Origin: Myxococcales bacterium
Lineage (GTDB): Bacteria > Myxococcota > Myxococcia > Myxococcales > Myxococcaceae
Assembly: GCA_003153055.1 (NCBI GenBank)
Contig: PMBV01000324.1
Span: 1 to 6,265, forward strand
Direction of reading: 5' to 3'
DNA: 6,265 bases
The notes below the pieces were generated by a model that saw nothing but the letters and a program-made list of their open reading frames with translations, ran no database searches and was not told the origin of the DNA. Positions 1 through 6,145 of this stretch are shown here, one piece after another. Numbering within the stretch: the first letter of the stretch is position 1; each line of letters opens with the position of its first letter. The translations under genes were made by a program, and so were the position numbers.

Positions 1-1
1 C

Positions 2-259
2 TGGCTCGGGGTGGATCCCCAGCGGCGGCGGGCCTGGTTGCTGGCGAGGGTGCAGCGGCTGGCCGAGTCACGTCGGGGAGCGGCCGAGCGAGCAACTCGT
101 GCCTCGGAGGCGCTCACCCGGGCGCGGAAGCTGTTCGAGGAGGTCGATGACGAGTGCCGGAGGGAAGAGGCGGCGGCGTTGGCGGTACTCCAGCGGCGCC
201 CGGGGGCCCAGCGGTACGTCAACACCTCGGAGACGGTGCTGGTGCTCGAGGTCGAGTGA
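2..259 (+). CDS. C-terminal part of a small helical hypothetical protein
   Basis: I do not recognise this gene. The frame is open from the first bases of the window to a TGA at 257-259, so the true start probably lies upstream. The GTG at 11 is the only start candidate in view and has no well-spaced Shine-Dalgarno. The visible 82-86 residues are rich in Arg, Ala and Glu, with almost no Gly or Pro before the tail, and read as one or two long amphipathic helices, possibly a coiled coil, ending in a short LVLEVE strand-like tail. Third codon positions are strongly GC, which fits real coding sequence on this strand. The HD-domain gene starts 44 bp downstream in the same direction, so the two may be co-transcribed. 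No domain or function can be assigned. Confidence 0.5.
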   Translation, partial: WLGVDPQRRRAWLLARVQRLAESRRGAAERATRASEALTRARKLFEEVDDECRREEAAALAVLQRRPGAQRYVNTSETVLVLEVE

Positions 260-303
260 GCTTTGGGGTTGCGTTGAGCCGAGCGCCGGACTCGTCTCGA
301 GGA

Positions 304-912
304 ATGAATGAAGCGTCACCCGCGGAGCGCATGGCCAAGCAGATCGAGTTCATCGTCGAGGTCGACCGGCTGAAGGAGGTCTTCCGCCAGACAATGAATA
401 CCCAGAGCCGGCGCGCGGAGAACGACGCTGAGCATTCGTGGCATCTGTGCCTGTGTGTGCTGGTGCTGGCGGAGCACGCCAATCATCGCGGGCTCGATGT
501 CTTGCGAGTGCTGAAGATGGTCATCTTGCACGACGTGGTGGAGATCGACGCGGGCGACACGTTCGCCTACGACACGGCTGCGATGGCTGGACAGCACGAG
601 CGCGAGGCCAAGGCAGCCGACCGCATCTTCGGGCTGCTGCCGGTGGATCAGTCAGTGGAGTTCCGGCGGCTGTGGGATGAGTTCGAGGCCAAGAAGACGC
701 CCGAGGCGTGCTTCGCCACGGCGATCGACAGGTTTCAGCCGATGCTGCTCAACTGTCGAACCGAGGGAGCTGCGTGGAAGCGGCACGGCGTCACGCAGGA
801 AAGGGTCATCGCCCGCAATCGGCAGATCGCCGATGGATGTGAAGACCTCTGGCGGTACGCGGAGCAGATGCTGCAGCAGGCTGTCGACGCTGGGCACCTT
901 GCTCCGGGTTAG
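304..912 (+). CDS. HD-domain phosphohydrolase, YfbR/HDDC2-type 5'-deoxynucleotidase-like
   Basis: A 202-residue protein of the HD superfamily (HD_3 type), about the usual length for YfbR/HDDC2 relatives, which remove phosphate from deoxynucleoside 5'-monophosphates in the cytoplasm using a divalent metal. The metal-binding set is complete: His44 in RRAENDAEHSWHL, the His76-Asp77 doublet in ILHDVVEIDAGD, and Asp142 in TAIDRFQPMLLN. Arg36/Arg37 before the AEHS motif match the conserved Arg of the family. There is no signal peptide or membrane segment. The start is not secure: ATG 304 directly abuts CGAGGA, while ATG 331 (MAKQIEF) has GGAG three bases upstream and would give 193 residues. An in-frame ATG at 154 is too early, because it overlaps the preceding gene. 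The stop TAG (910-912) lies 5 bp from the edge of a repeat on the other strand. Substrate specificity is inferred from the family only. Confidence 0.88.
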   Translation: MNEASPAERMAKQIEFIVEVDRLKEVFRQTMNTQSRRAENDAEHSWHLCLCVLVLAEHANHRGLDVLRVLKMVILHDVVEIDAGDTFAYDTAAMAGQHEREAKAADRIFGLLPVDQSVEFRRLWDEFEAKKTPEACFATAIDRFQPMLLNCRTEGAAWKRHGVTQERVIARNRQIADGCEDLWRYAEQMLQQAVDAGHLAPG

Positions 913-917
913 CAGCC

Positions 918-1067
918 AGGGAGACCGAGAGCAGAAGAGCGAGCATGAGCGCGAAGGACTCTGCCGCTCCCGCCCTCCACCGGCGAGCCGATGTCGGCTC
1001 GGGGTCATGGTCTTCGCGGAATCTTGCTCATGCCGAGGAGACTCCACTCGATTTGGGGGTCGAGGTC
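918..1067 (-). repeat. Direct repeat S, copy A (truncated signal-peptide gene start)
   Basis: This 150-bp stretch aligns without gaps to 3655-3804, at about 80% identity by eye over the inner 122 bp (918-1039) and about 70% over the outer 28 bp. Read on the - strand it contains ATG at 946-944 followed by MLALLLSVSLAA, a signal-peptide-like start whose first ten residues match copy B with two synonymous changes. After that the similarity stops and the frame runs meaninglessly into the antisense of the HD gene, so the gene it once began is lost. A perfect 6-bp inverted repeat with a 2-base centre (986-999) lies inside; it is imperfect in copy B. No convincing Shine-Dalgarno is placed before the ATG. 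The block follows the glycosyltransferase gene, as copy B follows the other membrane-protein gene. Confidence 0.7.
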
Positions 1068-1070
1068 GTC

Positions 1071-1162
1071 CTAACTGAAGTGGTTGAGTTCGGCCTCGCT
1101 GAGTCGCCCCAGCATGAAGGCTCGCGCGTACACGCCCGGCGCCGAGTGGCCCTGCCGAGGGC
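1071..1162 (-). other. Possible out-of-frame C-terminal extension of the GT39 gene
   Basis: After the TGA that ends the glycosyltransferase frame (1165-1163), another - strand frame continues in protein-like fashion for about 30 residues, ending in RAFMLGRLSEAELNHFS and a TAG at 1073-1071. Its codons (GGC, CAC, TCG, GCG, GTG, TAC, CTC, AGC, GAG, GCC, AAC, CAC, TTC) have the GC-rich third positions of a real gene here, whereas the same frame upstream of about 1185 does not. One reading is a one-base indel near 1175-1190 that shortened the enzyme. Another is that this is a remnant of a different gene. It stops only 4 bp before repeat S copy A begins. Confidence 0.35.
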
Positions 1163-3274
1163 TCAATTCGAGGAAACGCGACCCAAGTCCACGACCTGAT
1201 TGAGCTCGTGTCCGAAGACGATCGCCGAGACCTCCTCGGCGTGCGGCCCGACCACTGGAAGCACGAACCAGTCGGCCCCGCGGAGACGCCCTCGGTTGAC
1301 GAGTGAGCTCTCGGGCTCCACGGACTGCTCGCGCACGCTGCCATCGCGCATTCGAAACGCGAGTCGAAGCCCGCACACTTCGCCCTCGGCCCTGACGTAC
1401 AGCGCGTAGTGATCCGTTCGAGCGTTACTTCGTCGGTGAGCAATTCCGAGCACCCGCATCGAGCCACTCACGACCTCCAACTGGTGAACGTCGACCGGCA
1501 GCGGCTGAGGACCTTCCTGCGGCGCCTCGAGATCAAACGCACGCAACCACGCGTGACCGGGAACCGGTACGGCGCGGTATCGCTGCGCCATCGGAGAGAC
1601 GACGTACGGGTGGAACCCCGCCTGCGGGTAATCCTCCAGGTTGCGCCCTTGGTGCACCAGCCGATTCGACCAAAACATGAGGTTGTGCCGCTCGATGGCC
1701 TGAGGACCGTCGGAATCAACGTCGAGCATCACCAAGCTCTTCGCTGGCGTCGCGGCATCCAGCGCCTGGCCCACGTCCCGGGTGTACACGGAGTCGTACA
1801 TCTTGGCGGAGACAGCCAGGAGCTCCGCCTGGCGACGCGCCCCGGAGTACACCGTCCACCCGTTCATCCAACCCACGGCGACCAGCGACATCCCCAAGTG
1901 ACTCACCGTGTTGAGGGTTCGAATTCGCTCGACCATCAAACTCAAGCCAATGGCAACGCAGATGAGCGCCGTGCCTTCAACCCACCCCGACACCGTCGCC
2001 GTCTGCGAGCCCGCGGGCGCCCACGCCCGCAGTCGCTCCAGCGCCGGGAACCTCTCCACGAGCAGTGGGGTCGCGCAGGCCGCGACCACCGCCCACGAGA
2101 GGCGGCGAGAACCCCACACGTCCTTCATCATCACTGCCAAGGCGATGAACGCCGGCACGGTGGCATTCCAGAGGTGGCTGTAGATCTTGATGGCCGCCAC
2201 CGAGTGCACCAGCCAGGTCGCCCAGAGCCAAAGCGAGGACCCCACCGCGACGACGTCACGGGTCCGGATGGCTCGAACCACGAGCCAGACGCTCGCCAAC
2301 AGGAACAGGACGTGCGGCGTCGGCCCAAACAACGAACGAACGATCTCATTGATGACCGCGTCGGCCGGACGCCTCCACTGCGGAGCCACTTGCGCGGCGC
2401 GATCGGAGAGGAGATGGGCGAGCGCGTCGCTGCCTCCCACGAGGTAGAACTCGGGCCAGCGCGCTCGCGCATAGAGATGCCAGGGGAGCGCGACCGCCAG
2501 CGACGTCAGGGCCATGACCAACAGGTCTCGCCGACGAGGCCCTTCGCACCACCGGGCTCTCGACAGTCCCCAGAGACACCCGGCCACCCCGATGGGCGTC
2601 AGCGCCAAGACGAACTTGACCAAGAAGGCGGCGCCCATCGCAGCCCCGGAGAGCGCGGCCCACCCCACGGAGCGCTTCTTGACCGTGAAATAGAGGCCCA
2701 CCATCGAGAGGGTCAGCGAGCCACACAACTGCAGGTCGAGCTCGTCTCCGACGAACTGGGTCTGGGTGAGAATCCAACCCGAGGGAAGCGCCAAGAATCC
2801 GGCGGCGGCCAGCGTCGCCCACAGTCGCCCCGCCAAGAGCCTGGCCGCCAGGTACACCACGAGCGCGGCGAAGAGCTGACTCAAGAAGCCGCCCAGGCGA
2901 AACGCTAGTGGGACCTTGCCGACGAGGTGCATCATCAAGGCACCGGTCCAAAAGGCGAAGGGAGGCTTGATGAGCCATGCCCGAGCCCCCCAGTAGTGGT
3001 CCGTCGTCTCGGGGTGAACCGGGTCGTCGAAGAGCGAGGGGGACAGGGGATGCTCGAAGGCGTGCCGAGTCACCACTTGGTGAAACGACTCGTCAAAGTT
3101 CCAAATCGACTCATGGTCGAGCTCGGGCCAGAGACGGGCGAAGCCCCACGCCACCACCAGCACCATGAGAATGGCGTCTCCCCGAAATCGGAGCCACAGT
3201 CCTCTGAGCAGATTCGCGATCAAGGTGGCTGCAATCAGCCCCCTGAGGATTGCGTTCCGGGTTTCTGATCTCAT
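1163..3274 (-). CDS. GT39-family (PMT/ArnT-like) membrane glycosyltransferase
   Basis: A 703-residue polytopic inner-membrane protein of the GT-C superfamily, family 39, which transfers a sugar from a polyprenyl-phosphate donor to a protein or lipid acceptor on the periplasmic side. The catalytic acidic pair is visible as Asp61-Glu62 in NFDESFHQ, in the first outer loop after a membrane segment at about 35-50. IKPPFAFW (about 102-109) matches the KPP motif, and a second acidic cluster GDELD lies at about 176-180. About ten more hydrophobic segments run to about 475, followed by a soluble C-terminal region of about 225 residues. I chose ATG 3274 over the upstream in-frame ATG at 3313 because the second copy of this junction starts a gene at the matching codon (MRSxxRNAIL) and because 3313 lies inside the preceding coding region. 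Residues 1-20 appear borrowed from the secreted-fibre gene family. The ribosome site GGATG is weaker than GGGAG in the other copy. The C-terminus may be shortened by a frameshift. Donor and acceptor are unknown. Confidence 0.85.
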   Translation of the reverse strand: MRSETRNAILRGLIAATLIANLLRGLWLRFRGDAILMVLVVAWGFARLWPELDHESIWNFDESFHQVVTRHAFEHPLSPSLFDDPVHPETTDHYWGARAWLIKPPFAFWTGALMMHLVGKVPLAFRLGGFLSQLFAALVVYLAARLLAGRLWATLAAAGFLALPSGWILTQTQFVGDELDLQLCGSLTLSMVGLYFTVKKRSVGWAALSGAAMGAAFLVKFVLALTPIGVAGCLWGLSRARWCEGPRRRDLLVMALTSLAVALPWHLYARARWPEFYLVGGSDALAHLLSDRAAQVAPQWRRPADAVINEIVRSLFGPTPHVLFLLASVWLVVRAIRTRDVVAVGSSLWLWATWLVHSVAAIKIYSHLWNATVPAFIALAVMMKDVWGSRRLSWAVVAACATPLLVERFPALERLRAWAPAGSQTATVSGWVEGTALICVAIGLSLMVERIRTLNTVSHLGMSLVAVGWMNGWTVYSGARRQAELLAVSAKMYDSVYTRDVGQALDAATPAKSLVMLDVDSDGPQAIERHNLMFWSNRLVHQGRNLEDYPQAGFHPYVVSPMAQRYRAVPVPGHAWLRAFDLEAPQEGPQPLPVDVHQLEVVSGSMRVLGIAHRRSNARTDHYALYVRAEGEVCGLRLAFRMRDGSVREQSVEPESSLVNRGRLRGADWFVLPVVGPHAEEVSAIVFGHELNQVVDLGRVSSN

Positions 3275-3367
3275 TCCGTGCATCCGCCTTACTGTCAGTT
3301 CCCGTTGCCCCATGCGAATGCGTCCCAGTTGCTATTCGGGGCTGAGCCTCCGCCAGCTCTACCGCCC
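3221..3367 (-). repeat. Direct repeat J, copy 1 (Gly-rich tail / start of next gene)
   Basis: 147 bp aligning to 6092-6239 with one single-base gap and about 24 mismatches counted by eye (roughly 84% identity). It spans the last Gly-rich repeat, the NSNWDxxAW tail, the stop codon, the intergenic ribosome-binding region and about 18 codons of the following gene. Similarity fades after the TLxA codons, just where the two downstream proteins diverge into a glycosyltransferase and a fibre-like protein. The duplicated piece therefore crosses a gene boundary and acts as a shared junction between different genes. Confidence 0.8.
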
Positions 3368-3683
3368 GCCGAGCCTCCTCCAGCTCCACCGCCCGCCGAG
3401 CCTCCTCCAGCTCCACCGCCCGCCGAGCCTCCGCCCGACCCATCTGGAAGCACGCAGAGCAGATTTCGCGCGTCGCAGACCTGGCCTGAGGGGCAATCAC
3501 CACCGGTCTTGCAATGCTTCAGCGGGTCCCAACACCCGGCCGCAATCGAAGTTGCGCAGCGCCTCTGCGCGAACACTTCTTCGCATATGTGAAGGCAGCC
3601 CCCTGGCCTTCTGGTCCACCTCGTGGTCGCAGGTTGGGCGAGGGGGAGACCACGAGGGAGACGGAGAGCAGAAGTGCGAGCAT
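3295..3683 (-). CDS. Secreted Cys-rich / Gly-rich repeat protein, apparently frameshifted
   Basis: The 3' frame encodes eight cysteines in about 50 residues (CLHIC, RRC, AAGC, KHC, GGDC, GQVC, LLC), including the C..GGDCPSGQVCD..C pattern frequent in secreted myxobacterial proteins. It is followed by VLPDGSGGG, about three (GGGSAGGGA) repeats and the tail NSNWDAFAWGNGN. ATG 3683 begins a good signal peptide (MLALLLSVSLVVS), but in another frame. Adding one base, for example in the G5 run at 3603-3599, joins the two into about 129 residues. In the unmodified sequence the Cys-rich frame is open back to an ATG at 3819 (174 residues), but that extension has no signal peptide and unlikely composition. 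The tail also lost its last two residues: TGG in the other copy is TGA here. It could be a pseudogene, a phase-variable gene or a sequencing error. It lies 20 bp before the glycosyltransferase and is probably co-transcribed. Function unknown; a surface or extracellular role is inferred. Confidence 0.55.
3341..3433 (-). repeat. 27-bp tandem repeats encoding (GGGSAGGGA)n
   Basis: About 3.4 head-to-tail copies of a 27-bp unit: 3341-3367, 3368-3394, 3395-3421 and a partial copy after that. The second and third copies are identical, the first differs at a few bases. On the - strand each unit encodes nine residues of Gly, Ala and Ser forming a flexible linker between the Cys-rich domain and the Trp-containing tail. 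The same unit recurs at 6213-6265. Such arrays change copy number by slippage or recombination. Confidence 0.85.
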
Positions 3684-3804
3684 GGGCGCGAAGGGCTCTA
3701 CCGCTCCCTCCCTTCACCGGAGAGCCCATGTCGGCGCAGGGCCATGGTCGCCAGGGAATCTGGCCCCTGCCGAGCACACGGCACTCGTTCACGGGCGTGA
3801 GGCC
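3655..3804 (-). repeat. Direct repeat S, copy B (upstream region and signal-peptide start)
   Basis: The more complete partner of the 918-1067 copy, aligned without gaps over 150 bp. It begins 41 bp after the stop of the membrane-protein gene and ends within the signal-peptide codons of the Cys-rich protein (ATG 3683-3681). Two changes inside the shared signal-peptide codons (GCA/GCT and TCC/TCG) are synonymous, which supports a coding role for that end. Upstream of the ATG, a GGGAGGGAG purine stretch lies about 22-30 bases away, too far for a normal ribosome site. The remaining 110 bp may be a promoter or leader region, a dispersed non-coding repeat, or part of an unrecognised peptide gene. 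Confidence 0.7.
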
Positions 3805-3845
3805 GCCTTCGCGGGTCATGGGTGGGCCTCAATGCCGCGGCTCAG

Positions 3846-5336
3846 CTACATCCGACGGGGTACATCAATGTGAAGCAGCGGTTGAAGCTGTTCGTTGAGC
3901 CGGTCCCGACTGAGGCCGTTGTACGTCATGATTCGATGCCCTTCGCACTCTACAGAAGTGCTGGGCTCTCCGAACCGACTGACGAAATAGGCGGCCTCAT
4001 TATTTGGGAGAACTGCGCAGTCGACCGGAACATTGTCGGAGTTGTACCTGCGGGTGTTTATCCACCAATCTGGCACGCCATCTGAGCGAATCTGGATGAC
4101 CGTTACGGGCTTGCTCGCTTGGACAGCGATAGGCTTTGCTATCCAGTAGCTGGCAACGCAGCGGTGCATGTCATCGCGTGTTGCGGCGAGGCGATCGAAG
4201 CATGTCATTGGCGTCAGACGGACCACCCCAATATTTCGTAGGTTTGCGCCATAGCCCAAAACGGTCATCCCAACAGTTACTAGCGTCCCCAAGACCAGCG
4301 CCAGGGTGAAGGGTCTCTCCTTGACGAGCGCCTCCAATCCGAGTGGAGCGAGCATCGCCAAAGCAACGTGGACAAGGATGAGATAGCGACTTCCCCAGGT
4401 TACGACCTCCGCTCCGATCAGCCAGAGACCAAAGAGCGTGCTTAGAATGGAAAGCACCAGGGCCACCGTGATTGCTCGACGTCTCGGGTCACGCCACCCA
4501 AGGATCACGGCGACCAATGCAAGTGCCATGGCAAGGTAGACGTGATAGGCCTCTGTGTCACCCAGGTGCGTGGCGAACGCACGAAGGGCGTCACCAGAGC
4601 GACCCATATCAATCGTCCCACCTCTCTGGGGAGGAATCGGAAGCTGCGCCCGGAGGGTCGCGCCGCCGAGATTCGCGGATACCAGAAGTGCTATCTTCAG
4701 CCATCGTGCTCGGCCTGGGGGAGAAAAGGCCCAGACCAAGAACCCCATTGGAACCAGGCTTCCGAGAACGAAAAGTGGGTCAGACACCGCTGTTGCGAAT
4801 GCCAGAAGCGCAACCCCGACAACTCCGCGCGCAGTGGGTTTCAGCAGAATAGCAAAGCAGGCGAGAGCTATGGCTGCTTGACCGCCGTGGTTGCTTAGGC
4901 AGAGGAGCCCAGTCGCGAGGACCGACCAGTCTCTCGCAAAGGAGAGAAGCGTTACCGAAAGTAGGGCGAGCGTCTGTACTGACGCCATGAATGAGCCCGC
5001 TTGTCGGACGAGGTACGTCGCTCCCACCGCAACGCTTGCGGAAACAAGAAAGGAAGCGCCGATTGCCGTCCAATTCGGATTCGTGCTGAGGACCCGGAGG
5101 AGCGCGTAGGCCGGAAGGTCAGGGAAGAAATAGGGGGCTGGAGTCAAAGCCCAGTCGCTGAGCTTCCCACCCAGCAGGAAAAGGTCTTTATACAGCATTG
5201 GCAGGTACTGAAAATCTGCATGCTGGAGTGACGCCAACGTGTTCGGATTTGCGTAGGTCGATTCAATCGCCGCAACGATAGCGCAAGCGAACCCAAGCCA
5301 GGCGATGATCGCGATCTGTTTGTCCGTAAATTTCAT
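3846..5336 (-). CDS. Multi-spanning membrane protein of unknown function, GT-C-like layout
   Basis: A 496-residue membrane protein that I cannot place in a named family. About eleven hydrophobic segments are visible, the first at about 8-27 and the last at about 345-368, followed by a soluble C-terminal region of about 130 residues with four cysteines (MTC, HRC, VDC, VEC) that could pair outside the cytoplasm. The long first loop (about 28-88) carries acidic residues Asp41, Asp51, Asp61 and Asp73, and the striking stretch LTPAPYFFPDLPAYALL. One long loop with conserved-looking acids, many membrane spans and a soluble tail resembles GT-C glycosyltransferases, but the Asp-Glu pair of GT39 is absent, so this is only a suggestion. 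ATG 5336 is well placed before MKFTDKQIAIIAW; only a weak GGGA precedes it. It lies 68 bp after the fibre gene and before repeat S. By eye its GC is lower (about 55-60% in sampled stretches) than the GT39 gene (about 65-68%). Confidence 0.8.
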   Translation of the reverse strand: MKFTDKQIAIIAWLGFACAIVAAIESTYANPNTLASLQHADFQYLPMLYKDLFLLGGKLSDWALTPAPYFFPDLPAYALLRVLSTNPNWTAIGASFLVSASVAVGATYLVRQAGSFMASVQTLALLSVTLLSFARDWSVLATGLLCLSNHGGQAAIALACFAILLKPTARGVVGVALLAFATAVSDPLFVLGSLVPMGFLVWAFSPPGRARWLKIALLVSANLGGATLRAQLPIPPQRGGTIDMGRSGDALRAFATHLGDTEAYHVYLAMALALVAVILGWRDPRRRAITVALVLSILSTLFGLWLIGAEVVTWGSRYLILVHVALAMLAPLGLEALVKERPFTLALVLGTLVTVGMTVLGYGANLRNIGVVRLTPMTCFDRLAATRDDMHRCVASYWIAKPIAVQASKPVTVIQIRSDGVPDWWINTRRYNSDNVPVDCAVLPNNEAAYFVSRFGEPSTSVECEGHRIMTYNGLSRDRLNEQLQPLLHIDVPRRM

Positions 5337-5390
5337 GGCTTGGATCCCGGACGAGGCCGCCCAGGTCGGTTACCCAGGCTACCAGACGCC

Positions 5391-5406
5391 AGGAGCTTGT
5401 GCTCCT
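5391..5406 (-). terminator. Short hairpin at the fibre-gene stop codon, no U tract
   Basis: AGGAGC-TTGT-GCTCCT is a perfect 6-bp stem with a 4-base loop, overlapping the stop codon of the fibre gene (5407-5405). No T-rich run follows on the - strand, so it is not a standard intrinsic terminator. It could partly attenuate transcription or protect the mRNA end between the fibre and membrane-protein genes, or be chance. Confidence 0.25.
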
Positions 5407-6145
5407 AGTAGGATTCCGCGGTCAGGTGCGTTCGGCTATAGGTCCACCGGAAGAGGGCGCACTCTCCGCTCGCAGTCACTCCCGTTACGGGAATCCGGGA
5501 CATCTGCACCGACACCGTGTGGCTGCCCGGCCCGAAGGAGTAGCTTTCCCTCATGGCAAACGGCATAGCATCGAGCGGCGTATCCCAGGCGGAAGCAGCC
5601 GCCTCCAGGTTGCCTCTCGTGGCGTCCGTGCCCGCTATGGGCTGACCGTCGATTAGGAATCGAAGTCCACAGCGAACCCACGTGGCTGGGCCTGCGTATT
5701 GGTGTAGGGAGCCCGTAGCAGTCAGCAGTACGTTTGTCGAGTTGGCGCTCGTTGAGAACGTAACAGATGCGCCTGGCACATTCCCCCATGTTCCGGTCGT
5801 CGAGACGAGCAGGTCGCTGTTCTGCTCTGCGTAGTAGAGGACTCTGCCCTGCAGAGTGTTCTGGATGGCTGTGACATTGCTCTCGGTGGTGGTCACCCGG
5901 GTCGTCAGAGCGTTCACCGTCGTTTGCAGTGTGGTGACCGCAGTCTGTAGTGCGCCGATGAGCGAAAAGTTGTTATCGACCGCTGTCTTGACTGCCGCGA
6001 AGTTGCCATTCACCTCGGACGCCTTTGCGGCGGTGCCTGCGGTAAATGCGTACGGCAGCGTGACATTACCTGCGATGGAGATGGTCGCCAGCAAGGTGAC
6101 CACAACCATTCCACTGAGAATTGCGTTCCGATTTCCCGATCTCAT
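5405..6145 (-). CDS. Secreted tail-fibre-like protein: signal peptide, coiled-coil stalk, beta head
   Basis: A 246-residue secreted protein. Residues 1-25 (MRSGNRNAILSGMVVVTLLA...SIA) form a basic then hydrophobic signal peptide. The mature start NVTLPYAFTAGTAAKASEVNGNF matches a motif found before coiled-coil stalks in tail-fibre or collar-like bacterial proteins. Residues about 55-100 are a Thr-rich heptad region (hydrophobics at V70, L73, V77, L80, V84, V91, I94, L98) expected to trimerise. Residues about 101-246 are Ser/Thr/Gly-rich and strand-like, with Cys160 and Cys229, consistent with a C-terminal beta-sandwich head. The start is supported by GGGAG six bases before ATG 6145. The stop of the Gly-rich gene lies 15 bp upstream and the membrane-protein gene follows after 68 bp, so an operon is likely. 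I infer an outer-surface or extracellular fibre or adhesin-like role; there is no phage gene context. The first residues recur on the GT39 enzyme. Confidence 0.8.
   Translation of the reverse strand: MRSGNRNAILSGMVVVTLLATISIAGNVTLPYAFTAGTAAKASEVNGNFAAVKTAVDNNFSLIGALQTAVTTLQTTVNALTTRVTTTESNVTAIQNTLQGRVLYYAEQNSDLLVSTTGTWGNVPGASVTFSTSANSTNVLLTATGSLHQYAGPATWVRCGLRFLIDGQPIAGTDATRGNLEAAASAWDTPLDAMPFAMRESYSFGPGSHTVSVQMSRIPVTGVTASGECALFRWTYSRTHLTAESY

Noticed and set aside
154..303. Upstream extension of the HD gene to an ATG at 154
   Set aside because: It overlaps the preceding gene in another frame and its Gly/Ala/Arg composition does not resemble the N-terminus of HD family members.
986..999. Inverted repeat AGCCGATGTCGGCT as a terminator between the convergent genes
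   Set aside because: Stem of 6 bp with only a 2-base centre, no T run on either strand, and not preserved in the other repeat copy.
945..1199. Small + strand gene starting in repeat S copy A
   Set aside because: No good ribosome site. The part beyond the repeat is antisense to the glycosyltransferase end; the within-repeat similarity is reported as a finding instead.
652..1467. 271-codon - strand open frame antisense to the HD gene
   Set aside because: Low-complexity Arg/Ser/Pro composition, crosses the intergenic repeat and overlaps two well-supported genes.
1409..2908. 499-codon + strand open frame antisense to the GT39 gene
   Set aside because: It is full of Arg, His, Gln and Pro with no domain or membrane pattern, as expected for the shadow of a GC-rich gene; the - strand product has clear GT39 motifs.
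3278..3592. + strand open frame encoding an (AEPPPAPPP)n proline-rich protein
   Set aside because: It is the antisense of the Gly-rich repeats. The - strand reading has a duplicated C-terminal tail and a matching paralogue at the right edge.
3684..3819. Start of the Cys-rich gene at ATG 3819
   Set aside because: The extra N-terminus lacks a signal peptide and lies mostly in repeat S, whose other copy has a stop codon in the same frame; kept only as an alternative.
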